From: Gordionus sp. m RMFG-2023
Lineage: Eukaryota > Nematomorpha > Gordioida > Chordodea > Parachordodidae
Direction of reading: 5' to 3'
Assembly (NCBI RefSeq): GCF_954871325.1
Contig: NC_088776.1
Location: 33,900,508-33,964,507, forward strand
Length of the DNA stretch: 64,000 nt
The position numbers and the translations under genes are program-made. The notes beneath the pieces were generated by a model that worked only from the letters and a program-made list of their open reading frames with translations, ran no database searches and was not told where the DNA came from. Shown here piece by piece: positions 13,301-22,751 of the stretch (the first letter of the stretch is position 1; every line of letters begins with the position of its first letter).

Positions 13301-16300
13301 AATACTTTTAAAGAAAATATCAATAATTTTATAATGCATCAGACACATCGAAATTTAAAATTTTTTATGATACTGTAACTGAACAAAATCACACAACTTG
13401 ACAATGTTTTGGCATTAGCTATTTTTATGTCAAATTACCCTTTTAATTTAGTTGAAAATAAATATATAATCAATTATCTAAAATTAATGCTACCAGCCTA
13501 TTAAATTCCATCTAGATATACAACTAGTAAAACATTATTAGATTTTGAATATAATAAAGTGACAAATATTATCAACAATAAATTCGATACTTTAAAAGAT
13601 TTTACTCTCATTAGTGATGGCTGGACAAACATTCATGGAGAGTTCATCATTAATTTCATAATTATGACTCCAGAACCCATTTTCTTTAAATCCAATGACA
13701 CAGGATCTAGTGCTCACACTAGTGATTGTATCATATCTAAGCTGATCAAGGTAATTGAAGAAATTGGTAGAAAAAAATTATCTCACTAGTAACTGATAAT
13801 GCAAAGAATATGAAAAAAGCCTGGAGTCTTGTTAAGGCAAAATATAATTATATTGATTATTTAGATGTGTCGCACATAGCTTGAATCTGCTTATTTAAGA
13901 TTTATGCCAAATACGTTTTATTGAAAAGATCATCAAAAAAACCAAACAAATAATTAATAGTGTGTTAAACGGCTCGGTTTGATTTAAGCCGATTTTTAAA
14001 AACGTCTAACTCAATATTTTAGCCTAAAAAACATTAGGAAAGCCTGAAGATTTTGGTCATAGATGGCACAAAGGTTTGGACATTAATTAGCAAAATCTCG
14101 AAGCTTGTGCAATATTTTCCTGGTTAAAATATTGAGTTAGTCGTTTTTAAAAATCGACTCAAATCGAGTTGTTTAACAACACTAATTAAATATATGAAAT
14201 TTAATGGTATTTTATTGGTAACTTATAAAGAAGGGGAAATATTGAAAGGATATAAATCATCCTTATAAATTCCAAGTCCGACAAGATGGGGAGATTTTGT
14301 TATAATATTGCAAAGTGTTATGAAAATAAGGAAGTTTTACAAGAAATAGCAATTTCAAGTTTATTTATAGACAAACAAAGAAGGGGTATTATATTGGACA
14401 AAGAAGGATATTGGGCTAAATTAGAGTCTGTCTTTTTTGGAATTTATTTATAACAAAATTATAATTTTAGAATTATATACAGCAGTATTATCTGAACTAC
14501 CAGAAATATTTTGGGATATAAAAGATAAACTCAATTCATCAACTTTCATTTTTAATGAAAATGATTTGAAAAATGTTAAGATGCATATTAATAAACGAAA
14601 GAAATCTTGTTGCCGAGAATATCATTATGCAACAAATCTTCTGGATCCTAGATATTATGGTGTGAAATTTAAAGGCCACGTATTAACAGTAGCTTTAGAT
14701 TTAAATAATACAGGCCAAATTAATTGCGATATTGAAAAAATTATGGGTAATTTAGCAGAATATTGTTCAAAACAAGGTATCTATAAAGGAGCTGGCATAT
14801 GGGAGAACTCAATCCATACTAAACCACTCATATGGTAGAAAGGGTTGCGAACAAATCAACCCCTTTGCCAAGTGGCAGTAAGATGTTGTTCGATATTACC
14901 CTCACCTCGCCAGAAAGAGTCTGGTCAGCATTTTAAAAATTCATTCAAAAACGAGAAATAGAATAAAGAATGAAAGAGTCAAATATCAATCAGGCATACC
15001 ATACATTTAAAGGATCACACAAATGCCCTATGTTTGTGATATCATCAAGAGTCCAGATTCTGAATCATTAATATCAAGAGTGATAATGATGATAATTCAC
15101 AATGAAGAGTTGATGCTATTTCATTAGCATCCCATGAATTTTAAATGTAATTTATAATACATGCTTCTTGTAAATAATAAAGTTATTCAAAAATGTGAAA
15201 TGTTTACAGTGTATTTTTGTCTTTATTGTTTAATTATTTTATTTTCCCTTAGTTCCCCAAATTTAATAGTTATTCAATAATAAAATTGAAATTAATTTGT
15301 GGTTATTTTTTTAATTTTCCATTATTTCCCTAATTTCCCCTGAACCAATTTTCCCGAGAATTTTACATCTCTAGTTAAAAGCATTATCGCGAATGCATTG
15401 CAGCAAAAGTTATACCGCGAATGAATTATAGCGAATGAATTATCACCAATAATATTGAATGGATTAGTGTTGAATAAGAATGACATAGAAAAGTTATTAT
15501 ATAGAAAATTTGTAAAAATACAATATAAAGAATATTAGGCTTATAAAAATTAAAATAGTATATAAATATTTTTTACATTTTTTATCGATTTTTGCCTATG
15601 AAGTTTTATTGGCTCCACTCTAATTTTTTTTCAAATGGTAATAGTAATGTTTATCTAAGGTTTCATAAAAATAAATGATCAATTTTTGTTATCAAGATTT
15701 AAAATTTTATTCTAGGAATAAGAGGTCTAGAAATTTTTAAAAATTACTTTTTATTTTTTACTTAGATTTATTGTGGATAAAAAGTACATTATTTATTTTA
15801 CTACTAAATTTATTAAATATAATTGCGCAATTTTAATTAATCAATAAATTAATGAATATAGACATACACAAAAAAAGAATTTTTTTCATGCTTTGGGGTT
15901 ATTCCATGTCAAATGAGCAAAAAAATCAAGATTTTCGGCCGACCCCTTTTAATTTCGATAAAAAGTTGTAGACTGGTTATATATGTTCCCATTAGATTAT
16001 AAACAAAATTTTAGCGCATTAGCAACTATATTAGCCGAGATAATCGGGGTTAAAGGTCCAAAAAACGTCTTTTTTGCTTTTTACTGATGTCAAATAATTA
16101 GTTTTTAATTTAAAACTAAATATGATCAAATATTGAATCTAATATCAATAGCTAAGTTAATAATTTATGATTATGACGAAAACATCAAAATTAATTTTTT
16201 ATAAAATATGGGTCATCTTATGGTCAGTTGAAAACTTGAAATTAATATTTCGAAATGTATATGATCTCCGATTTTTAATTTTTTTAAGAAATATTATCCG

Positions 16301-19300
16301 TTTACTATTTTTTTAATAATTTCTTCAACAATTAGCATGGCTGGATATTTATTTTAAAAAATATTGCGATTTTTATACTTTAAAAAAAATAGATGGCGCT
16401 ATATATAATAGTTTTAATATGTTAAAATTTATTTTTTTATTGATTAAAAATATTTTAATGTATAATATATCATAAAATTAGATTATATAACTTTGTAAAC
16501 CTTATTCCCTTGAGATATTCGCAGGATAAAAAATTTTAATAATTTTTTTAATATTTCAATGTAAATTAAAAATAATTAAAAAATCCGACTAACATGCGAA
16601 CAAAAAAGCAGGATTAAAGGAGTGCAGGAAAATTATTAAGGGAAAAATCGAAAATCATATAATTACCCGGCCTACCCCCCATCCCCCCTCCAGACTAAGT
16701 CATACCCATCAAGACCAAGAATGTTATAAAATTGTCATTAACCAGAAAATTTCAAAGATTTTTAAAAAAATTTTAAGCAATATAATTAACAAAAAATTAA
16801 CTAGTTATAAAATTTTGGGTATCAAATGAATTTGAGCATTCTCTATAAAATTTTTGATCAAAGTCTTTGAATTTTGAGCATATGTTTAACACTGAAAAAA
16901 TTAATAAAAGTAAGTCAGCTGTTTTTATCTTTTCTTAAAATTATTAAAAATAAACTGATTAGCAAAATTAATTAGCGAATTTAATCGATAAATCAGTTGC
17001 TAAAAATACAAATTGATTTCTTTAATATTTTTTCACAAACACCGATTCATATCTTTTACATATAAATATTTTTACTTGTCATTTAAAAATAAATAAATTT
17101 TTTTAAATGAAACCCTTAAAAGATAAGATAAAATGTTGCAATCCACTGAATAAAGTTAATCATAAAAATTTTAAAAAAAATTTAAGATCAGTTCTTCCAT
17201 GGATGCTTAATATAAATAATCATTTATATCTTCAACAAAAAATATGTAATTCGTGCCGATACCAGTTAAGTAAAATTGGTCCACATATTCCCGAAGAATT
17301 TATATCCCCAATAACCCATAATCAGGATGCCTTTGAATCGATTAATGAAACATTACACAATATTGGAGAATCACCAATTAAAAGAAAACGTTTAATGGAG
17401 AAAAAATATCCTAAAAATAAAATTCAAAAGATTGAAAAAGCAATAAAGAGTAAGGTTTTAGAAATATCTGATTCCGAGATTGATAGTCCAATGAAAGAGG
17501 AAATTCTTATTATATTAAAGGATAACTTTGATAAATTATCAAAAAATCAACAATATCAAATTCTTACAATTTTGCCTCAAGGATGGAGTGTAAATAAAAT
17601 TCAAAAGGAATTCAACGTAACATCATACATGGCAAGAAAATCTAAAATAATGGTAAAAGAAAGTGGAATTCTTTCATTTCCAAAACATAAGGCAGGAAAG
17701 ATACTAAACGAAAAAACATTTAAACTCGTCAAGGATTTTTATAGTTCTGATGAAATAAGCCGACTCATGCCAGGAATAAAAGATTGTGTATCTGTTAAAG
17801 GCGAGAAAGAACCAGTTCAAAAAAGACTTATATTAAATAATCTTAAAGAAATATTCAAGATGTTTAAGGAAGAATACCCAAATATATCAATTGGATTCTC
17901 TAAATTTGCCAAACTTAGACCAAAAAACTGTATTTTAGTTGGAGCTAGTGGCACACACACTGTTTGTGTCTGCGCTATTCATCAGAATGTGAAATTAATG
18001 ACAAATGTAATAGTTGAAATTACAGCAGGAGAAGATTACTGTATAAATTCTTACAACTATCTATTGGCGCAAATTATTTGTAATCCATCTCAGCCAAAAT
18101 GTTATTTAACAAATTGTGATCAATGCCCTGGTATAGAATCTCTTAAGGGACAATTATACCAATTGTTTCAGAGAAATCGTATAGAATATGTCACGTTTAA
18201 ACAATGGATCACGGTGGATAGAACAAATCTTGAAACTATTATAAAGTCCGTTGATGATTTCATCGATTATTTATTAGAAAAAGTTCAAATTTTACTGCGT
18301 CACTCGTTTATAGGTAAACAACAAAGTTTATTTTTGAAGAATTCCAAAGAAAATTTAAAAGATGGGGAATTTTTAACAATTCTAGATTATTCTGAAAATT
18401 ATTTCTTCATTTTACAAGATGAAGTTCAGGGATTTCATTGGAACAACGTGCAGGCCACTATACATCCATTTGTAGCATATTATAAATCTGGAGAAGATTT
18501 AAAAAATATAAATTTTGTTATTATATCCGAATCATTAAACCATAATACTAGTGCAGTCCACCTTTACCAAAAAAAATTTATTAATTTCTTAACAGCCAAA
18601 TTTAATTCTAAACCAGAAAAAATAATATATTTTTCAGATGGAGCTGGGTCTCAATACAAGAATCGCAAAAATTTTCTGAACATATGCCTTCATAAATACG
18701 ATTTTAATATTCCTGCCGAATGGCATTTCTTTGCCACTGCTCACGGCAAAAATGCATGTGACGGTATCGGGGGAACTGTCAAAAGATTAGTTGCCAGAGC
18801 TAGTCTTCAAAGGCCAAATAAAAATCAAATCCTAACCCCATTAGAATTATATAATTATGCTAAAGAAAATATTAATGGAATTCAATTTGAATATATATCC
18901 AATCAAGAATATATCGAAGGGGAATTAGCCCTTCGCAAAAGATTTAATTCTGCGCTGCCCATACATGGGACCTTAAAAATTCACGTGGTTATTCCCATTG
19001 ATCAAAATAGACTAAAAACCAAAATATATTCAAATTCTAAAAAATATAATATAAAACAAGTTTCGTTTTTAAATGAAAAAATTATATTTAAAAATATTAA
19101 TGGATATGTAACATGTGTATATGATGATAAATGGTGGTTAGGATATATAATCGATAAATATGATACAAATGAAGAAGTAAAAATCCGATTTTTACACCCT
19201 TGTGGACCTTCAGCCTCATTTAAATTTCCCCTGAAAGATGATATTTTAGTGTTACCTAAATCTCATATTCTTTCGCTGGTCAATCCTTCTACTCCCACCG

Positions 19301-21869
19301 GTCGAACATATATATTATCTCCTGAAGAAATCTCACAAGCTAGCCAGGCTTTGTGTTCCTTTAGATGAAGTAAGATTTAATTAATTTATAAACTATCTTA
19401 ATTAGGCTAAATTTGTGAAGATTTTAAAAATTTATGATCTGAATTACAAATAAATATATATAATGGACATTGTAATCGATTTAGTATGATATATATACAT
19501 TAAAATATTTTTAATCAATAAAAAAATGAATTTTAACATATTAAAACTATTATATATAGCGCCATCTATTTTTTTTAAAGTATAAAAATCGCAATATTTT
19601 TTAAAATAAATATCTAGCCATGCTAATTGTTGAAGAAATTATTAAAAAAATAGTAAACGGATAATATTTCTTAAAAAAATTAAAAATCGGAGATCATATA
19701 CATTTCGAAATATTAATTTCAAGTTTTCAACTGACCATAAGATGACCCATATTTTATCAAAAATTAATTTTGATGTTTTTGCCATAATCATAAATTATTA
19801 ACTTAGCTATTGATATTATATTCAATATTTGATCATATTTAGTTTAAAATTAAAAACTAGTTATTTAACATCAGTAAAAAGCAAAAAAAGACGTTTTTAG
19901 ACCTTTAACCCCGAATATCTCCGCTAATATAGTTGCTCATCCGCTAAAATTTTATTTCTAATCTAATGGGAACATATATAACCAGCCTACGATTTTTCAT
20001 CAAAATCGAAAGGGGTCGGCCAAAAAGTGATTGATTTGACATGGAATGACCCTTTGACCATAAATATTTTTAAATTTAAAAGCCAGGAGGCTAAAATTTT
20101 GCCTGAGTATAGATTACAAGAATCTTAGACTTTTTCAATTTGAGAAGGGTACCAACAAGAATCTTAGTCTTTTTCAATTTGAGAGGGGTACCAAGCCTAG
20201 ATCAGTTTAGAATGGAATGACCCTGATATATCATTTAAAGTTTTATTATAATATCACATAATAATAAATTTTGAATAGCCTTCTTATTCTTTAATTTAGT
20301 TAACTACATTAATTTAATAAAGATTTAAATTCATACTTGAAAATAAACTTGTACCAAAATTAAAGCTTTCTGTGGTGGCACAAGTTACTAATGTTGTCAC
20401 AGCAATACCACTATTAGATGGTGGAAATATTGGAAGAGATTTATCAAAACTAAATGTTGGTGTAGATCCAAATCCAGAAATGATACCACAAGCTGTAGTT
20501 TGAGATGAATTAACAGTACTAGAAGGTACATTAATATTTGATGGTTGCTGCAGAGAAGATGCAAATCCAAAATCTGTCACAGTAAAAATTAAAAGTAAAA
20601 ATTAAAAGTAAAAATTAAAAGTAATTATTAGAGATGCACTGAAATAGATACTCCTGTGTTGGTATATATCCATTTTACCAGATTCTGTGGTAGATACCCA
20701 ACATAATAATTTACACTCATAAATTTAAAATAAAATGGGTTAGTTTTTTCTTTCTTTTTACTCTTTAAAGTTTTGTATGAATTAACTTATTATGAAGGAT
20801 ATATATGCAATAAAATAATTACAAGTTTAGTAATATTGAAAGGTATTCTTATGGCTTAAATTAATAATATAAATAAAGATTATTTTGGGGGAAATTATAT
20901 ATTTTCTTACAAATAAACAGTTCTGTCAATTTTTTTTTTATATTGGTGATATTAGCCAACTATATTGTTATCAGTGGGTGATATTGGCAAAAAAAGTTGA
21001 ATCAGTGCATCTCTGATAATTTTAATTTGAATATAAAACTTTTTAATACTAAATGTTGCAGGTTGTTGATTTAACAAATTTAGAGATGAAGGAACAGTTG
21101 TGTGATTTGTTGAAGTGGCAAAATTAAATATACTTGATTGAGTTATACATGAACTGGGCATAAAGGTTGTAGTGGTTGTAAGTTGAGAAGGAAACAATGC
21201 TATATTAGGTGTCAATATATGGGTAGGAGTAAAATATTTATATCTTACTATTTATATTTGGAGTATTTATGCTAAATAAGGGTGTGGTAGTAGATTGAGT
21301 AGAAAAAATTGATGAAATAGTAGTGGCTGTTGGATTAAATCCAAAAAGAGATTGATTTGTTGTTGATGCAAATATATTAGATGAAGTTGAGGGTAGAATA
21401 GAGTTAGATGATTGAGCTATATAAAATGTTATATAATAAAAAAAAAACCTAATTACTAAATGAGAATAGTGATGGGTGTGTTGTAGTAGTTATATTGGTA
21501 CCTTTAATGTTAGAAATAAAACAATAATATATATTTATCTAAATACCAAATGAAGGATTACTTCCAAATAATTGACCAAAGGAATTAGCTGTTGTAGATT
21601 GACCTTATCAAAATGTATTAAATTAGAATTATTAGAGTTCAATACCAAAATTAAAAAATGATGAAGCACTCGATGCATTTGTACTAGTTTGTGGTGTCCC
21701 AATGTTAAGAGCACTGGCAAAAGGGGTCGAGGTTGCAGGCAATCCAAATGAAAAGGTACTGGCTAAATATAATTTTAATTATATTCATGTAAATCATTCT
21801 ACCGCTAGTTGATGCCAAGGTACCAAAACTAAACCCCGTATTAGTTTTCGTTTGAGGGGCTCCGAACAT
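1334..21869 (-). CDS. NUP62: Nucleoporin p62 (FG nucleoporin), 12 exons, complete
   Basis: Central-channel nucleoporin: an FG-repeat domain that binds transport receptors, then a coiled coil that assembles the Nup62-Nup58-Nup54 complex (family knowledge). Minus-strand exons in order: 21869-21803, 21762-21646, 21603-21547, 21501-21457, 21416-21249, 21199-21050, 20573-20337, 10273-9848, 7397-7046, 3508-3316, 2001-1781, 1487-1334. I matched donor, acceptor and phase at every junction; together they give 2187 nt, or 728 residues plus stop. Residues 1 to about 540 are S/T/N-rich with FSFG, FNFG and FG motifs. From about residue 562 the coil (NYRDFQECINNWKFDVEG, then KINAWE) follows vertebrate Nup62 closely, as does the tail (LALKIDGQLSNM). 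The start codon opens MFGAPQ, like the usual short FG start. A minus-strand AATAAA lies at 1253-1258. Exons are intact; introns up to 10 kb are filled with transposons. Identity is firm; the exact first and last exon borders are the least certain. Confidence 0.93.
2347..2972. mobile_element. Non-autonomous hAT element in Nup62 intron 10
   Basis: Ends TAGGGCTGTGCCGAT and, inverted, TAGAGCTGTGCCGAT. Flanks GTTTTGAT (2339-2346) and GTTTTGAC (2973-2980), an 8-bp duplication with one change. It keeps a minus-strand vestige of a hAT dimerisation motif (SESAFSTAGDI, near 2670-2730), so it derives from an autonomous element by internal deletion. Confidence 0.9.
4720..5781 (-). mobile_element. Internally deleted ZMYM1-like hAT, second copy
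   Basis: About 240 bp at 5395-5640 match 42972-43210 almost base for base, and the right end (TGTAGGGGCCACTG at 5768-5781) equals that of the element at 41121-43312. At the other side a minus-strand frame reads PTTSCTAERVMSKIKLNKT then RLRSTMKDPFLNN (about 4900-5020), the hAT dimerisation region. The middle of the transposase is gone and the left terminal motif is not recognisable. Lies in Nup62 intron 9. Confidence 0.85.
5788..6510. repeat. Imperfect 0.7-kb palindrome in Nup62 intron 9
   Basis: About 320 bp at 5788-6110 (pyrimidine-rich: TTCTTCTCATTTTGATAATT) recur inverted at about 6190-6510 (purine-rich), around an AT-rich centre. It lies directly beside the right end of the hAT at 4720-5781. 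No terminal motif was recognised. Open frames in it are low-complexity artefacts. Confidence 0.75.
6640..6890 (+). repeat. Degenerate pyrimidine-rich tandem repeat
   Basis: About ten loosely kept copies of a unit of roughly 22 bp of the type GATTGACACTTTTCCTTTT. Lies in Nup62 intron 9. Confidence 0.75.
7560..8210 (+). mobile_element. Ty3/gypsy LTR-retrotransposon fossil, pol C-terminal part
   Basis: The best-kept stretch (7772-8200) is the tail of a gypsy-type pol polyprotein: the post-integrase region (VWLRIYNN, EVSIEGKTIIRHTDQLRKR) followed by an acidic, basic-ended tail. Weaker integrase-like sequence precedes it. Gag, protease and reverse transcriptase are absent and no flanking LTR pair was found. 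It is broken, with several breaks upstream of the kept part, and looks old. It lies in Nup62 intron 8 on the opposite strand. Confidence 0.75.
9061..9284. mobile_element. Short foldback MITE with hAT-type ends
   Basis: A 224-bp near-palindrome beginning TAGTGTTGTTAAACGGCTC and ending with its inverse. Flanks GCTCGGTC (9053-9060) and GCTGGGTC (9285-9292) form an 8-bp target duplication with one change. Same ends as the giant foldbacks but without satellite. Lies in Nup62 intron 8. Confidence 0.92.
10959..12074 (+). mobile_element. Decayed hAT element inside the old Sola-like element
   Basis: Ends CAGAGTTGTTAAGGAGC and, inverted, TAGAGTTGTTAACGAGCC, each with AGCTAGCTCC-type subterminal repeats. 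Near 11750-11850 a plus-strand translation reads SALVEGLFSIA and LGYRRGWMLD, a hAT dimerisation region with a stop inside. No clear target duplication. Confidence 0.8.
12240..13090 (-). pseudogene. Decayed Sola-like transposase, C-terminal part
   Basis: Minus-strand translation in shifting frames gives stretches that line up in order with the intact 753-residue transposase: LIVFDLAENYNFVIHD (against LTILDYSENYFFILQD), AELHFSATAHRKSSCDNVGG (against AEWHFFATAHGKNACDGIGG), NINSIKFEFM, YVTCIYDSNW and LYLPKSQILTTVPPST. Frames are broken by several stops and shifts, and the segment matching the DGAGSQ motif has lost its first Asp. The N-terminal part is missing where hAT sequence begins near 13.1 kb. 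It is probably the transposase of the old element at 10311-20224. Confidence 0.82.
13559..13789 (+). pseudogene. hAT transposase fragment (DUF659 core)
   Basis: 76 codons, FTLISDGWTNIHGEFIINFI then TPEPIFFKSNDTGSSAH and IIKLI-like text, the start of the DUF659 catalytic core. DGW supplies the first acidic residue usual for the family. The downstream part continues in another frame (VTDNAKNMKKAW). Not a host gene. Confidence 0.87.
13958..14184. mobile_element. Short foldback MITE inside a hAT relic
   Basis: A near-palindrome of about 227 bp, homologous to the one at 9061-9284 (TAGTGTGTTAAACGGCTC at the left; inverse TAGTGTTGTTAAAC at the right; GCCTGAAGATTTTGG inside). It interrupts the decayed hAT transposase between its two recognisable parts. 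The target duplication is blurred by the AT-rich flanks. Confidence 0.87.
14437..14838 (+). pseudogene. hAT transposase fragment (central to C-terminal)
   Basis: 133 codons with YTAVLSELPEIFWDIKDKL, CCREYHYATNLLDPRYYGVK and AEYCSKQGIYKGAGIWEN, the region after the DUF659 core. The frame ends before the dimerisation motif. A further decayed copy of the same protein lies at about 48.6-49.5 kb. Confidence 0.85.
15385..15610. other. Short AT-rich stretch with small repeats
   Basis: Between the hAT end and the right arm of the old Sola-like element. Contains three spaced copies of a word like GCGAATGAATTAT. Nothing coding; possibly remains of the old element. Confidence 0.35.
15896..20052. mobile_element. 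Complete Sola-like DNA transposon with long terminal inverted repeats
   Basis: Ends read GGGTTATTCCATGTCAAAT on the left and, inverted, GGGTCATTCCATGTCAAAT on the right. The inverted repeats extend about 570 bp (15896 to about 16475 and about 19480 to 20052) with only scattered differences. Both ends are flanked by TTTG (15892-15895 and 20053-20056), a 4-bp target duplication as known for the Sola superfamily. The one gene inside is intact, so insertion is probably recent. It sits in the right arm of an older related element, within Nup62 intron 7. Confidence 0.92.
17107..19368 (+). CDS. Sola-like DNA transposase, 753 residues, intact
   Basis: Single uninterrupted frame centred inside the long inverted repeats of the element at 15896-20052. 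It is expected to cut and rejoin the element ends. Seen: Cys pairs near the N-terminus (ICNSC) and another cluster (NCDQCPG); a core with DGAGSQYKNR (residues 511-520), AEWHFFATAHGK, then ACDGIGG with D552. D511 and D552 are likely members of a DDE/D-type catalytic set; the third acid is not assigned. The C-terminal part (about 668-740: VTCVYDDKWWLGYI, FLHPCGPSASF) looks like a small beta-barrel chromatin-type (Tudor/chromo-like) domain; this is inference. I recognise the core from transposase-like proteins of several invertebrates. The Sola assignment rests on the 4-bp target duplication and is tentative. A decayed relative lies at 12240-13090. Confidence 0.85.
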   Translation: MKPLKDKIKCCNPLNKVNHKNFKKNLRSVLPWMLNINNHLYLQQKICNSCRYQLSKIGPHIPEEFISPITHNQDAFESINETLHNIGESPIKRKRLMEKKYPKNKIQKIEKAIKSKVLEISDSEIDSPMKEEILIILKDNFDKLSKNQQYQILTILPQGWSVNKIQKEFNVTSYMARKSKIMVKESGILSFPKHKAGKILNEKTFKLVKDFYSSDEISRLMPGIKDCVSVKGEKEPVQKRLILNNLKEIFKMFKEEYPNISIGFSKFAKLRPKNCILVGASGTHTVCVCAIHQNVKLMTNVIVEITAGEDYCINSYNYLLAQIICNPSQPKCYLTNCDQCPGIESLKGQLYQLFQRNRIEYVTFKQWITVDRTNLETIIKSVDDFIDYLLEKVQILLRHSFIGKQQSLFLKNSKENLKDGEFLTILDYSENYFFILQDEVQGFHWNNVQATIHPFVAYYKSGEDLKNINFVIISESLNHNTSAVHLYQKKFINFLTAKFNSKPEKIIYFSDGAGSQYKNRKNFLNICLHKYDFNIPAEWHFFATAHGKNACDGIGGTVKRLVARASLQRPNKNQILTPLELYNYAKENINGIQFEYISNQEYIEGELALRKRFNSALPIHGTLKIHVVIPIDQNRLKTKIYSNSKKYNIKQVSFLNEKIIFKNINGYVTCVYDDKWWLGYIIDKYDTNEEVKIRFLHPCGPSASFKFPLKDDILVLPKSHILSLVNPSTPTGRTYILSPEEISQASQALCSFR
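20101..20200 (+). repeat. Tandem duplication, about 45-bp unit
   Basis: AAGAATCTTAGACTTTTTC through GGTACC occurs twice in tandem (about 20117-20155 and 20156-20196) with a few changes, inside the right arm of the old Sola-like element. Confidence 0.7.
20629..21015. mobile_element. MITE in Nup62 intron 6
   Basis: Ends TAGAGATGCACTGA and, inverted, CAGAGATGCACTGA about 385 bp apart; the subterminal sequence (TTGGTATATATCC against the right side) is only partly symmetric. It accounts for most of this 476-bp intron, whose neighbours are 40-49 bp. No clean target duplication. hAT-like by its ends. Confidence 0.7.
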
Positions 21870-22751
21870 GAAATTAATTTCGTTATAGCAAATATCCCAA
21901 ATTAATAATATATTTTGTAAAGTAGCCTAAAATGGAGGCATATAATTTTTCATATTGTTGATATCATAGACATCATTGGTTGATATGTATTTTAATTATG
22001 CTGAATTTACATAACAAAAAAATATATATTTATATTTTAAATTAAGCCTATTGAAATATTATTCCTTATTTGTATTAGATTTTTTTTCATAAATATAAAT
22101 AGGAATAACAAATTACTCGATTGAGTAACTTAAAAGAGAATATTATTATTTACAAAGTTGACCAAAGAATAATCTATGCAAAATATACCTTATTTCTAAA
22201 CAAGTATTTTCAAAATTTGATTCTATTTTTTATCCGTTTCCAATATTAGCATTTAAAAATGCTAATATCCCAAATGAAGAAGTAGAAATTTTGAATAAAT
22301 TATGTTCACAAATAAAATAGAAATATACAAATTTAATCTAAAACTAGAATAATAATATAATTCTTTGAAAGAATGATATAATGATTAACATGTTATTAAC
22401 ACAATCAATATAATGAATGAAAATATTCAATTACGATAATTGCTGTTATATAAATGTTTGATTGATATGTTGATAATTTATAATTGTGATTATATAATAT
22501 TTTATAATTATATAAATGTTGGTAATTATTCTTTAACTTATAAATTTGAAGAGACTAGAGCTAAGAAATTATTATAAATTTTAACTATGTAATATTATAT
22601 ATTTTAATCTTGATTGAAAATAAAAGTGAAAATATTAAGATTGAGTTATATATTTTTTATATTATATATAAGTGGTAATATAAAGTTATTAGTTTGATTA
22701 TTTTATTAGGATATATGCGGCTAATTTATACAAAAAAATATTGATCTGGTT
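21870..22751. promoter_or_regulatory. 5' flank of Nup62, left half of the divergent promoter region
   Basis: AT-rich, about 880 bp from the Nup62 start codon to the foldback element. No long inverted repeats or coding sequence recognised. By position it should carry the Nup62 promoter; no TATA or Inr element can be singled out in such AT-rich DNA. Confidence 0.4.

Larger units (their letters stand above)
13100..15384 (+). mobile_element. hAT element with DUF659-type transposase, decayed
   Basis: Right end is the inverse of TAGAGATGTAAAATTCTCGGG at about 15364-15384; the left boundary is not clear. The transposase can be followed in pieces: NVLALAIFMSNYPFNLVENK (about 13403), LISDGWTNIHGE (13559-13789), VTDNAKNMKKAW, SPTRWGDF (about 14279), NLLDPRYYGVKFKGHV (14437-14838). 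It has several stops and shifts and is split by the MITE at 13958-14184. Confidence 0.85.
10311..20224. mobile_element. Old Sola-like element, shattered by later insertions
   Basis: The left end (GGGTTATTTAATGTCAAAT at 10311) and right end (AATGGAATGACCC near 20212) resemble the ends of the intact element. The sequence at about 10380-10770 recurs inverted at about 15610-15895 and continues at 20057-20130 after the younger insertion, so these are the two arms. A decayed transposase related to the 753-residue one lies between them on the minus strand. No target duplication is visible, consistent with age. Everything inside is younger: hAT sequence at 10959-12074 and about 13.1-15.38 kb, a MITE at 13958-14184, and the intact element at 15896-20052. 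The exact right boundary is uncertain. Confidence 0.75.

Noticed and set aside
10308-20226. A target duplication for the old Sola-like element
   Set aside because: Flanks TTAA and TGAT do not agree, and the right boundary is not certain.
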